64,000 bases of DNA from Ostrinia nubilalis (taxonomy: Eukaryota > Arthropoda > Insecta > Lepidoptera > Crambidae), in the NCBI RefSeq assembly GCF_963855985.1, contig NC_087096.1, positions 13,206,001 through 13,270,000 on the forward strand, read 5' to 3'. Below the pieces are notes generated by a model. That model saw only the letters and a list, made by a program, of their open reading frames with translations, did not search any database and had not been told where the DNA came from. Positions within the stretch are counted from its first letter, which is position 1. The number at the start of each line of letters is the position of its first letter. Below, piece by piece: positions 54,510 through 64,000 of this stretch. Both the position numbers and the translations under genes were made by a program.

Positions 54510-54610
54510 AGCGACAAATAGCCCAATGGTGTACTCGTAGGTGTCGTACTGGCCTGATCTAGATCCGAGGAACGCCGGTTCGGATCCCGCTACCTCTGGA
54601 CTATTTTGAT
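54510..54610 (+). mobile_element. tRNA-derived SINE head
   Basis: A-box-like AATAGCCCAATGGTG and B-box-like GCCGGTTCGGATCCCGC, spaced as in a tRNA. The body is lost. Confidence 0.5.
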
Positions 54611-54674
54611 GAATCCACTCGTATCACAAGCATTCAGCTTACCACAAGGAGTTCATGAGACTTTTTAATTACAA

Positions 54675-54862
54675 ATCTATATTTACAAAAGCGAAAGGTC
54701 ACTGATTGACTGAATCACTCACTCATCACGACTACAAGTGCTAGCAGGAGTCTCAAATTTTGCATGGGGGTTCCTTTTAAAACATAGGTGCTCACTAAGA
54801 ATGGATTTTATGAAACGGGTAAAACGGGATTCACGCGTACGAAGTCGCGGGCGGCCGGCAGT
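54675..54862 (-). mobile_element. LINE-like tail family C, reversed
   Basis: AAAAGCGAAAGGTCACTGAT, GACTGAATCACTCACTCATC, and an end of GGGATTCACGCGTACGAAGT followed by CGCGGGCGGCC. It lies directly before the host exon at 54916. Confidence 0.65.
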
Positions 54863-54915
54863 TACTAATTGCCAATATTCTAAAAAACTTCTTGACGTTA
54901 TCCCGCTTGTTCCAG

Positions 54916-55053
54916 GGTCCCTACCCCCCGTGGGTCTGTGTCGAGCACTGGCAGTTCTGCCGGGGCGCGACTGGCCCGGCTCCTGACGCAGGGGGTCCGA
55001 GGGACCCCCGATGACGTCGCTGCCGATGCCCCGAGGCGACTCAGCTGGGAGAG
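54916..55053 (+). CDS. Host exon, Ser/Arg-rich, downstream of the array
   Basis: 138 nt between CTTGTTCCAG and GAG|GTAAGT, both strong splice signals. The frame open across the whole exon starts after one base and ends with two, so it fits the two-base ends of all six exons at 9-12 kb. It encodes VPTPRGSVSSTGSSAGARLA, a hydrophilic stretch with LLTQGVRGTPDD, and ends PRRLSWER, a good basophilic-kinase phosphorylation context (RRLS). GC content is far above its surroundings. No family recognised. It may belong to a signalling or channel-type protein with long disordered linkers, but this is a guess. Confidence 0.7.
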
Positions 55054-55059
55054 GTAAGT

Positions 55060-55825
55060 CTCTGATTGTGAAATAGATTAGCGCGAGCGAACATTGAGTG
55101 GGCCCTACCTGTAGAACGACACACCACCCTACAGATCCGAGTCCTTTATTTAGGCATATTGGTAATTTCCTATAGGTGTGTCCCGAGTTTGCGAACTTGT
55201 ATTAGATGAGTCGTAGCCCAGACAACGTTGGGAACCACTGAACAGATAGATGCTGAGTTTTTAATTTTGATACAAGTAGTATTGATTTTGGTGATTCAAC
55301 CTGCAATCAATTTGAATAATTGAAATAAGTGTAAGATAGTTCGTTTAAGCCTTCCTCGATTGCACGCAGACCAAAATCAAACCAATAGTACCTCCAGAAC
55401 TTTATAGAGTTCATATATATCAATAGCTGAAATCAACCCGTTTGTGAAACTACCTATTTCAAAGAACTGCAGCTTACAGCTAATGCATTCTGTAGAGAGA
55501 TTTCCTTGTCGTTTTAGTAAATTCTACCCGTTTCATGTTTCTAGCTCTGGAGCCCAAACTAAGCAACACGTTTTCAGTATTTTAAGATATATTTGTCTCG
55601 TCCGCTCTTATAGTGAGTGAGAGAGGTGAATAGAGTAGAAAATGTGAAAATATTTTCACAGAGTAGGGACCATGTTCCGTTCGCGCTCTTGCAGTCTGAA
55701 TTATGACACCTTATTTATTTCTGTGGTCGTTTGGTCTGAAGCTAGGGTTGCCATCTCGAGCTAGGTTTCCTATTAGTGAGTGTGTGACTAAATTAAATTA
55801 ATTATTTTATGATTAATACCAGACT
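55060..55825. other. Intronic DNA, nothing recognised
   Basis: Follows the donor at 55054. No element end or gene seen. Confidence 0.4.
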
Positions 55826-55827
55826 AC

Positions 55828-55925
55828 GTAGGAGGTCGCGGGAAGCGCAGGATCGGCCGAAGTAGAAATCCTTGGGGGAATCCTTTGTCCAACAGTGAAT
55901 GTCATTTCACTGAAACAAACGAACG
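55828..55925 (+). mobile_element. RTE-type LINE extreme 3' end
   Basis: GGAGGTCGCGGGAAGCGCAG, then CTTGGGGGAATCCTTTGTCC and CAACAGTGAATGTCATTTCA, with an AACAAACGAACGAAG tail. Confidence 0.65.
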
Positions 55926-55929
55926 AAGA

Positions 55930-56835
55930 TAATAATTACTTAAACCGTCGTTATTTCGTTCCAATTTTCAGAAAAAACTTGTTAAATGTATTGATATTAT
56001 TTGACGCCAATTTTATCCCTGGCAACCCTATTAAGGCGAGAATTTCCACGACATCGTAATACCAACTGTGCAGAAGAAAACGTCCACGGTATAGCAAGAC
56101 CTGATGGCACGTGCCATTCGTTTTATTTTCGAGGAAATGACCGCTCATTTTGTTTTGTACGAGAAACAAAATTTAATAATGGCGTATCGTTTTGTCGGCG
56201 ATTTTTGCACGTTGCCATTTTATCGGTATTTTTTCCTCTGTATGATTTATTACTGTGGAAAAAAACGGCTATTTTACTAAATTTTGAAGCATTTTTATGT
56301 TACTTTTATCACTAAACCAATGAATGTTGAATTTTGGTATGAGATGTCAATTATTTCTCATGTACTTGTACTTCTCATAATAATGATGTTGTACTTGTTG
56401 GAATTATGTAGTTCTAATTCACGCAAGCAAAAGTTAGGATAGGTATAAGCTATACTTATTAATTTATAAATTTGCTTTAATGTATAATAACATAAACTAC
56501 AACCTGACCAAACCTAAGTTTTGAATTCATGAATATTTATCATCATAAGGTAATATCGCCAAATCGCGTCCCATTTAATACCTGTAACTTAGAATTATGT
56601 AAGACAGTTTCAGTTATGTTAGGTATACTTAAAAGATTAAGCCATATCAGCTACACACAGTCTCTAATCGTAAGTTGACTTTGGACCCAAGTTAACGCGC
56701 CACGCACTTAGGCTACGTTCATATTGGAAGATTTAATTTTGTACTTATAACTTTCAGATAGCAAGATATACTTCTATTCTACTAACTTTCTCTACATATG
56801 CGTAAAAAAATAAAAAGTCTTACTTATCTGACGTT
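55930..56835. other. No supported gene
   Basis: AT-rich; the 104-codon frame at 56001 overlaps one on the other strand and shows no motif. Confidence 0.4.
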
Positions 56836-56844
56836 ACATTCTTC

Positions 56845-57030
56845 TTAGTCGGGCACTCTTGTCAGAGTGGTCGTGGTTGTGCTGACGAGGTACATGGTGG
56901 GGTGATGTCATCTCCGAGGGTAGCTCTCCTGGCGATGTGCTTCCATTTCTGACAGTTAGAGGCGTCGCGAGTGCACTGGACCATGGTGGACCTTTGTGAT
57001 GGCGTCTATCCAGCGGCGACCTTACATTAC
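56845..57030 (-). mobile_element. LINE C-terminal fragment, antisense
   Basis: GTGATGGCGTCTATCCAGCG is the reverse complement type of the TRWIDAVT coding motif present at 61196-61225. So this is an antisense piece of the same LINE family. Confidence 0.55.
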
Positions 57031-57479
57031 GTCTATACTCAAAAACTTTTGCATTTTAATATTGGTTTAGTTAAGGAGGTGTATGAAGCACATGAAGTTA
57101 CATTTCCATCGAAATAATACGAAGTTTTATATTACCTACTATGCGTTTACGTTAAACGCGTCCTAATGGGTTGGTGGGATGCGATAGTTAAAACCGAAAT
57201 GAAAATAGGCATTACTCTAAAACGCTCCCTAGAAGTTCATTCAGACTGGCCGTGCGGAGCGGGTCCGCACCGGACGGTCCGCGTGACACTAAAACCAGCC
57301 TTACCTTATCTGATTCTACTTCATGTCGGTGAATAACTGAATTGACGGAATATTTTAAACAAGAGCTTCTTCGTTGTGGATAAAAATAAAAATTTTTTTT
57401 GTTATCTCCATTTGAAATTACATGTAAGTACCTATGTAATTTTTCATAGAACACTGATTTTATTTTTGCAAGTATGCTT

Positions 57480-57610
57480 TTAAAAAGCACTTTTACACGT
57501 TCCAGTATTATACCTACCACTGCTTCGGGACAATAAATGGGCCAGTGCTGAAAAGAAGCAGCGTGGCAGCGCAAGAAACTCAACACTATTGTCAGTTACG
57601 AGTCCCGACT
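57480..57610 (-). repeat. Interspersed repeat, paired with 13615-13745
   Basis: Reverse orientation of the repeat at 13615: GCTTTTAAAAAGCAC, 'CTGCTTCGGGACAATAAATG', GGCAGCGCAAGAAACTC. Confidence 0.55.
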
Positions 57611-57626
57611 CATAAGTACTCATACT

Positions 57627-57936
57627 TGAAAGGTGTCGTTTAAGAAAGAACTTCGTTTGGTTATACCACACCTTTTATTTTCACAAAATCATACAATGCC
57701 ACACAGTGTTTCACAGTATTTCACTTACGACCGTACTAATCGACCGCCAGTGATCGAATGCCCGAGCAGCCAGAGGCTGTTGAGTCTAAACAGTGATATT
57801 GGGAGGGGAGAAAGTGTTACCAGTAGTGAAATAACGATAACGGAAACGTTATCGTTATTATAAATATTCCGCAACGCTATTTTGTTACAGTTGCCAGTAA
57901 AATAAATTGATAGTGGTATTTGGAATATTTGTAACA
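57627..57936 (+). repeat. 5' (left) LTR
   Basis: 310 bp, identical to 61587-61896. It contains an AATAACGATAACGGAAACGT-type palindromic stretch (ACGATAACGGAAACGTTATCGT, an inverted repeat) near 57833-57856. Confidence 0.85.
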
Positions 57937-58139
57937 ACTCGGCCATCCGATCACCAACGAGTCCCTTCGTTGGTTAATAACCTTTGAATAAAAATAGATA
58001 TAATCAATATAAATCTATAACCTCACTAACTTATAATTCTATAAACATCTAAAAACAAGGCTCAAAATGAAAATATTTCATTTATAATAAATATGACTAA
58101 ACACGTACGTTGATGTACTGATGTTGGTGTACCCACTGG

Positions 58140-58235
58140 ATGTGGGCAGCGCAGGACCGTTCATTGTGGAAAACCTTGGGGGAGGCCTTTGTCCAGCAGT
58201 GGACGTCATTTGGCCGAAACGAACGAACGAAACAC
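58140..58235 (+). mobile_element. RTE-type LINE extreme 3' end within the LTR element
   Basis: GTGGGCAGCGCAGGACCGTT, 'CCTTGGGGGAGGCCTTTGTC', CAGCAGTGGACGTCATTTGG and an ACGAACGAAAC tail. Confidence 0.65.
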
Positions 58236-58479
58236 GTACGTACCGTCGTCACTACATCCTAATAATCATGTCCTAACAATCAACCAACAATCATAACCAG
58301 CCTAACAATCATGCCATTGTTTATATTACTTTAAATTAAAATAGACATATTATCAATATAAATCTATAACCTTCATCATCATCATCATCAACAGCCCTTT
58401 ACAGTCCACTACTGGACCTTACTAACTTATAATTCTCTAAACATCATAATTAAAATAATTCATTATATTAATCATTTAT

Positions 58480-59225
58480 CCCTGGGCGGGACGTCCTTGT
58501 CCCAATTATGGCCATAGTCTCTAAAATCAAAAATACGAGACACATCATTGTTCCCGACCTATATCATTCATTAGCTTAGGGACTCGATCCCATGTTTATC
58601 ACTGGTGATTGATTTTCCTTAGGCGGCACATCATAGTGCCCGGCATGCCCACAATAACCAGTCTAACGATCATGACATTATATTTACATTAAGCTCGAAT
58701 CCTTTCGGGCCCACTATAAACACATGGACTTAAATATTGAGACTCGATCCCACGTTTATCACTGCAAGGACTGGCTATTGATTTTCATTAGGCGGCACAT
58801 CCTAGTGCCCGGCATGCCCACAATAACCAGCCTTACAATCATGCCATTGTTTACATTAAGCTCGAATCCTTTCGGGCCCACTATGAACACATGGACTTAA
58901 TTATTCAGACTCGATCCCACGTTTATCACTGCAAGGACTGGCTATTGATTTTCATTAGGCGGCACATCCTAGTGCCCGGCATGCCCACAATAACCAGCCT
59001 TACAATCATGCCATTGTTTACATTAAGCTCGAATCCTTTCGGGCCCACTATGAACACATGGACTTAATTATTCAGACTCGATCCCACGTTTATCACTGCA
59101 AGGACTGGCTATTGATTTTCATTAGGCGGCACATCCTAGTGCCCGGCATGCCCACAATAACCAGCCTTACAATCATGCCATTGTTTGCATTAAGCTCGAA
59201 TCATTTCGAGCCCACTATAAACACG
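58480..59225. repeat. 167-bp tandem repeat, about four copies
   Basis: GACTCGATCCCACGTTTATC starts at 58741, 58908 and 59075, with a diverged copy at about 58573. Each unit holds GGCGGCACATCCTAGTGCCC and GCTCGAATCCTTTCGGGCCC. Later copies are nearly identical. Not coding. Confidence 0.9.
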
Positions 59226-59339
59226 GACTTTTAACCTTCTGTGATGGCTGCAATGTTCACTCTGACTCCGGCTCCGCGGCTCGACTTGTCGTGCGCTGCG
59301 ACACGCAGTGCTGTACCTGCCACGGCGTGGTAACGGATC

Positions 59340-59626
59340 CCGGCTACGGCTGCGATCCTCGCGGCTCGACCGCGCGCCCAGCCGCTTGCTACGGCTGCGA
59401 TCCTCGCGGCTCGACCGCGCGTCCAACCGCTTGCTGCGGCTGCGATCCTCGCGGCTCGACCGCGCGTCCAACCGCTTGCTGCGGCTGCGATCCTCGCGGC
59501 TCGACCGCGCGCCCAGCCGCTTGCTACGGCTGCGATCCTCGCGGCTTGACCGCGCGTCCAACCGCTTGCTGCGGCTGCGATCCTCGCGGCTCGACCGCGC
59601 GCCCAGCCGCTGGCAGCGGCTGCGAC
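59340..59626. repeat. 45-bp GC-rich minisatellite, about six copies
   Basis: The unit contains GGCTGCGATCCTCGCGGCTC and GACCGCGCGCCCAGCCGCTT with a 45-bp period, a multiple of three, so frames run through it. On + it gives GCDPRGSTARPAACY repeats (frame 59291-59800), and on minus it gives Arg/Ser-rich RSSREDRSRSKRL repeats. Because several frames on both strands are open, coding cannot be inferred from openness alone. Confidence 0.85.
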
Positions 59627-60353
59627 CCTCGTCCCATGGAAGACGATCGTGGTGACGCCTTATTACTGGATGACGAAGATAGCTTCATCGGCTTGGCTCG
59701 CTTATTTCGTCGTCGGCTGACGGGCGTTCCGGTTGCTGTACCGGTTTCATCTTCAGACGTCATTGTCCTCAACTGTGAAATAAAGTTCTCGACGGAATAA
59801 ACTGTACGACAAGCATCAACTCAACATTTTATTGCGGCTATGTTCACATCATATTAAACTCAAGTTTGATCCAAGATCAACATTAGAATCTAATAATCTA
59901 TTGTTGGACAATTATTTTATGCTCTTTGTGCAAATCATGGTAATTCTACTGTTACATGTAACTATTTTACTGATTCTTCACAAATAAAGATTTTATGTTT
60001 GTGTTTTACCTACTCAGTGTAACCTTCATACACAACTTTTATGTCGACTGGATGGCTCGCTTGACATACCAGCAAAATCTTACTGGAAGTCTGCAAGCAC
60101 ACCCAGTACGTCTCCTAAATGGGCATACATAGCCCTTCAATATTAGGCGGGTATTCATTATATAAAAACTAATAAGGCTAAAAGTTAGTCATCAAGTTAA
60201 AAATAGAAACTAATACCAACTATGGACACACCTTCACGCTTCATAATTAAAATCAAGGACGCATTGGCCCATCAGCACACTTGGCCGCTAACACTTCATA
60301 ATTAAAATCAAGGACACATGGCCCATCGGCTTTAAGACTATAATATAAATCAT

Positions 60354-61300
60354 TTGAAGAGCGCCGAAAACAAAGCCAGTGGTGCTAGCATTACAAAGCG
60401 TAATGCCAAGTCAGCTATCATACAGGCCGCTTGCCGACGTGACCTCAATAACCATCTGAGTAGGATATGTGATGAATTGGAACAGCACTCCGATAAATAT
60501 CAAACCAAAGATCTGCATGATAAGGTGCGATACATTACACGTCAATTTAAACCTAAGTCGTGGGCTATTGAGGACACCGTTGGGACAACGGTTACGGAGT
60601 TATAGGATATCGTGAATGTGTGGAAGGAATATTGCCAATCACTATTTTCCAGCAATTTGGCACCAAAATTCACATGTTCTCCCCACAACATACATGACCG
60701 TGAACCCGAAATCATGCGGGATGAAGTACGAGCAGCAATTAAACACCTTAAATGCAATAAAGCCATAGGTTGCGATGAAATCCCAATCGAGGTACTCAAG
60801 GCGATGGGAGAATCTGGGGTTGATGTCTTATATATCATCTGCAGTAAAATATGGGAGACCGGAGAATTACCAAGAAGACTAAAGTCAGATTGATGAGATG
60901 CCTTGTGTTCCCAATCTTTCTCTATGGAGCCGAAACTTGGTCTCTGAGATTGCAGGATCGCTTGAAACTCGATGCATTAGAGATGTGGTGCTGGAGACGC
61001 CTCCTAAAGATCCCGTGGACGGCATTTCGCACCAATGTATCCATCCTCAAAGAGCTTCATGTTAAAGACAGACTATCGTCAACTGTGCAACTACAAATAC
61101 TGAAATTCATTGGTCACGTCTCTAGAAATGAGAACTCGATGGAGAGACTGGTAGTTCAGGGCCAGCTGGAAGGCAGGAGAGCACGCGGTAGATCGCCAAC
61201 CCGCTGGATAGACGCCGTCACAAGTACCCTTGAAAGCACCGATCTTGCACTTGAGATTACAAGTGAGTACACTCATTCTATACCAGCACTGTTAGCATAA
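60354..61300 (+). pseudogene. Internally deleted LINE reverse transcriptase
   Basis: The 5' part encodes WKEYCQSLFSSN, then IKHLKCNKAIGCDEIPIEVL and IWETGELPRRLKS (60612-60890), the fingers region just before RT motif 3. It then jumps with no spacer to RRITKKTKVRLMRCLVFPIF, FLYGAETW and the C-terminal CWRRLLKIPW and GRSPTRWIDAVT modules (60851-61300). The whole catalytic palm, including the YxDD box, is missing, so it is dead. The join is at about 60870-60895 and also shifts frame. Confidence 0.8.
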
Positions 61301-61586
61301 TTCTAGTCGTAAAGTGCTTTATTCAATAATACAAAGGGGAATGAGTAAACTGAATATTCTACCTGCTTAAATGATCAAGTCGCTTTGCTACATTTACCGG
61401 GAGTATCCCGGCCAAATTCAAAAAAGATCTTGGATCACATAAGGGTAATATAGGTCTTGTTGTGTTTCTCATGCATTAATATAATTTTAAACATTCAGTG
61501 GGCAAATGGGCGATAACAAAGCAACAAAAAAAAAAGAGGTAGAAAAACTGTTTACGTACCTTGTTACCGCTATCCCGCTTCTGAGA

Positions 61587-61896
61587 TGAAAGGTGTCGTT
61601 TAAGAAAGAACTTCGTTTGGTTATACCACACCTTTTATTTTCACAAAATCATACAATGCCACACAGTGTTTCACAGTATTTCACTTACGACCGTACTAAT
61701 CGACCGCCAGTGATCGAATGCCCGAGCAGCCAGAGGCTGTTGAGTCTAAACAGTGATATTGGGAGGGGAGAAAGTGTTACCAGTAGTGAAATAACGATAA
61801 CGGAAACGTTATCGTTATTATAAATATTCCGCAACGCTATTTTGTTACAGTTGCCAGTAAAATAAATTGATAGTGGTATTTGGAATATTTGTAACA
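61587..61896 (+). repeat. 3' (right) LTR
   Basis: 310 bp, identical to the left LTR by line-by-line comparison. A purine-rich run (AAAAAAAAAAGAGGTAGAAA) lies about 40-60 nt upstream and may be the displaced polypurine tract. Confidence 0.85.
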
Positions 61897-62104
61897 TACT
61901 CATACTTTAGTTCAATTGTTTGGTCAATCCAAGTTGCTGTAAACTTCATCCAGTCTACAAGCAAATATAATGTCGCACAGCAAACTAGCTGTGCTGAAAC
62001 TGGCAGCATGTTAACTGTACTCGTAATATAGTACGTCATAAGTCTCCTCTTGAGAACTATTGTGTGGACATGTTGATATCTGGTCGGATGTCGAGTGTGC
62101 ATTC

Positions 62105-62348
62105 AGTGGCGTAGATAGGTAATCAAGGGCCCTGGGGCAAATAAAAAATGGGGCCCCACTGCAATCTATACTGGTTAGGTTTTATCAAGTTTATTGACAT
62201 TAAGCTTACTTACACCTGATACAACTATCGAATTTCTCTCTATTTATCTTGAAAATGGGAGAAATTTTCAAAGTTCAGTTCAATTGAGATTTTGTGGTAA
62301 GGATACGGGGGCCCCCTGAGCTTGGGGGCCCCTTGCGCCCCTGTGTGC
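62105..62348. mobile_element. hAT-like non-autonomous remnant
   Basis: CAGTGGCGTAGATAGG at the left, GGGCCCTGGGGCAAA next to it, and GGGGGCCCCTTGCGCCCCTG at the right. These are typical of small hAT-type elements with CAGTGGCG ends. The right end is eroded. Confidence 0.5.
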
Positions 62349-62559
62349 ATTGCATGTGGACCGGCTTTATTGCATCGTTGGATTATATTGCAATGGCCTG
62401 ATAGGACTCTGTTTGGGATTTACAAGTCAGACCTTGCCTAAGGCGAACAGCTTTCATAATCGCTTAGTACTGACTACTCTAGAATACATAGTAATGAAAA
62501 TATAATCTGCCTAAAAGGTAGGTCATAAAAATTATGAGACATGTACCTTCAAACTTCGT

Positions 62560-62850
62560 AAACAAACTAAAGTCGCTGACATAGCCCAACGGATTAGCAA
62601 GCTGAAGTGGCAAAGGGCAGGGCATATAGTACGCAGAACTGACGGCCGATAGGTCAGCAAGGTTCTGGAGTGGAGGCCTCGTACCGGAAAGCGCAGCGTA
62701 GGACGTCCACCCACAAGGTGGGCCGACGGCCTCATAAAGGTAGCGGGAAGGCGCTGGATGCAGGCCGCCACCAACCAGCCATTGTGGAAATCATTGGGGG
62801 AGGTCTATGTTCAGCAGTGGACGTCCTATAGCTGAAATGATGATGATGTA
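62560..62850 (+). mobile_element. RTE-type LINE C-terminal and 3' end
   Basis: + strand codons for KLKWQRAGHIVRRTDGR, a stop, then SKVLEWRPRTGKRSVGRPP, TRWADGLIKVAGRRWMQAA and SLGEVYVQQWTSYS, ending in a GATGATGATG tail. This is the best-preserved C-terminus of the RTE family in the window. Confidence 0.8.
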
Positions 62851-63339
62851 CCTTAAAGTACCAGCAATTCGAGACAATAAAAATCAATTTGTTACCGCGG
62901 TCTCAGGCGACAGGGTTTCACGAGCTAAGAGCATTTGACGATTTACAAGTAATAATTTATTTGCCAAAGCAAATAAGATATTTTTGAAAAATAAGTTGTT
63001 CCAATTGTGATGACTACACTACTACCAAGAAAACTATTAATTTGATCCTATTGGGATGACATAACAACCAAAAAGAAGACTTCCATAGGTATACAGGGTG
63101 TTACTTTGCATTCTTGCCATATTTACAGAGGTTACTATATTACTGATACTGAACACAAATCCGCAAAAAAATAATGCCCGAAAAAAATTTTTTTTAATGT
63201 TGAGTATTTTATTTTATCGACAATCTGTTAAACACACCACTAATTATCGTAACGCATGCACATCACTTGTTGCCGATGGCGATGGAGACTTTTTTACTTT
63301 TTATTGTATTTTTAAATTAGACTAAGAGCTAGTGAACGC

Positions 63340-63780
63340 CAGACCTACGTTATTTTATAAAGGCTGAAAGTTTGTCAGCTCATGCTCCCAACATAGCTAA
63401 GAACCATGGCAAAACATGAAGTTTGGGTCATGGTGGCTTTGGCAAACAGACGGTACTAAAAGTGTGTAAAATACCAACTTAATTACGTCAAAGTATAAAG
63501 GCTGATTTTTTGATATTTCCTTCAAAATGTTATTAGAAATGACGTCATTCATTGACAGACACCTACCATGGTGGCAGACCTTAGCCAGACACCTTAAAGT
63601 TCATGAAAATGTAGTCCTACTTACGTCATACTATAAAAGCTGATATTTACATAAAATATTTGAACTATCATTTGATGAAGTTTCCTCATCAGCCAGACAC
63701 TTCTGATGGTTCCTTTGCCTTGCCAGACAGCTTTTAGGGTGGCTGAAAGTGCGAACGCGAGGCACTATAAATATTGTTTT
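63340..63780. repeat. Diverged tandem repeat with TATAAA and AGACA words
   Basis: ATAAAGGCTGA, GTATAAAGGCTGATTTTTTG and CTATAAAAGCTGATATTTA occur at 63357, 63492 and 63632, each followed at a distance by GACAGACAC or CAGACAC words. Possibly an old tandem or element; no gene. Confidence 0.4.
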
Positions 63781-63920
63781 TTGTACTTTTTCTTAAGTTA
63801 CTCAAGTCTTTGAGTCTGTAAATCATCATCTCATGTTGATGAGCTGATGATGGAAGGTAAGTATAACTCCTTAAGGCTTAGGGTAATCCCTAATTTTAAA
63901 GTGATTACCTCTGAAAGTTG

Positions 63921-63994
63921 CCTAGAGTAAAGTTCTTTGCAACATGAGTGATTACCTATGTTAATGCTAATGTTGCTAAGAACTTTACTTTAGG
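63921..63994. repeat. Foldback at window edge
   Basis: GAGTAAAGTTCTTTGCAACAT and the inverse ATGTTGCTAAGAACTTTACTT face each other. The element may continue past the window. Confidence 0.65.
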
Positions 63995-64000
63995 CGTTTA

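Larger units (their letters stand above)
57623..61900. mobile_element. Non-autonomous LTR retroelement (4.27 kb) with TACT target repeat
   Basis: Two 310-bp direct repeats at 57627-57936 and 61587-61896, identical as far as I can compare them, each starting TGAAAGG and ending GTAACA (TG...CA). TACT lies immediately outside both ends (57623-57626 and 61897-61900), consistent with a 4-bp target duplication. No gag or pol is present between them. The interior holds a 167-bp tandem repeat, a 45-bp minisatellite and an internally deleted LINE. I could not find a clean primer-binding site (TGG) next to the left LTR. Identical LTRs point to recent insertion. Confidence 0.8.

Noticed and set aside
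57633..57863. 76-codon frame occurring twice (also 61593-61823)
   Set aside because: It is the LTR sequence itself. Identity of the two copies comes from recent insertion, not coding constraint.
1..64000. CRISPR arrays, bacterial operons or riboswitches
   Set aside because: No regularly spaced short palindromic repeats or prokaryotic signals. The tandem arrays present have units of 45, 167, 303 and about 500 bp and the context is eukaryotic.

Overview
The window looks like nuclear DNA of a moth or butterfly. It is AT-rich and gene-poor, full of RTE-type LINE 3' fragments, tRNA-derived SINEs, foldback MITEs and a mariner, and its few credible coding pieces are short exons bounded by GT/AG splice sites. 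Nothing bacterial was seen. Species cannot be given from sequence alone.

The centre (25586-42726) is an apparently complete Polinton/Maverick element, i.e. an endogenous adintovirus-like genome of about 17.1 kb. It has 118-bp terminal inverted repeats starting AGTAGG and a perfect 6-bp target duplication, CCTACT. The left half is transcribed rightward: a spliced acidic/basic nuclear-type protein with a duplicated exon, a protein-primed family B DNA polymerase with all exonuclease and polymerase motifs, and a second small gene with a 5' intron. The right half is transcribed leftward: packaging ATPase, DUF8207-like protein, fibre-like coiled-coil protein, chromodomain integrase, phospholipase A2 minor capsid protein, adenain-like protease, penton, a 48-residue basic protein, double-jelly-roll major capsid protein and a 162-residue protein. 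All frames are open. Two expression devices stand out: (a) the protease frame has no start codon but lies exactly -1 of a slippery A AAA AAC next to the stop of the phospholipase gene, as in gag-pro frameshifting; (b) successive genes repeatedly overlap by ATGA. The element carries a later SINE insertion and an RTE fragment.

The element seems to sit in a large intron of a host gene on the + strand. At 9015-11872 there are six tandem copies of one Ser/Arg-rich exon, all open, the last five all 166 nt, each followed by a strong donor and separated by a SINE. A further exon at 54916-55053 has a phase that fits any of the six donors. The gene was not identified.

The left flank (1-25580) and right flank (42733-64000) are mostly repeats: a MITE family of about 120 bp (seven or so copies), a 1293-bp mariner with perfect 31-bp ends nested in a LINE tail, a 1.74-kb element with 100-bp inverted ends (43664-45402), a foldback element (47505-48856), many RTE remnants, and a 4.27-kb non-autonomous LTR element (57627-61896) with identical 310-bp LTRs, a 167-bp tandem repeat and a 45-bp minisatellite inside. 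Coordinates of old repeats are approximate.
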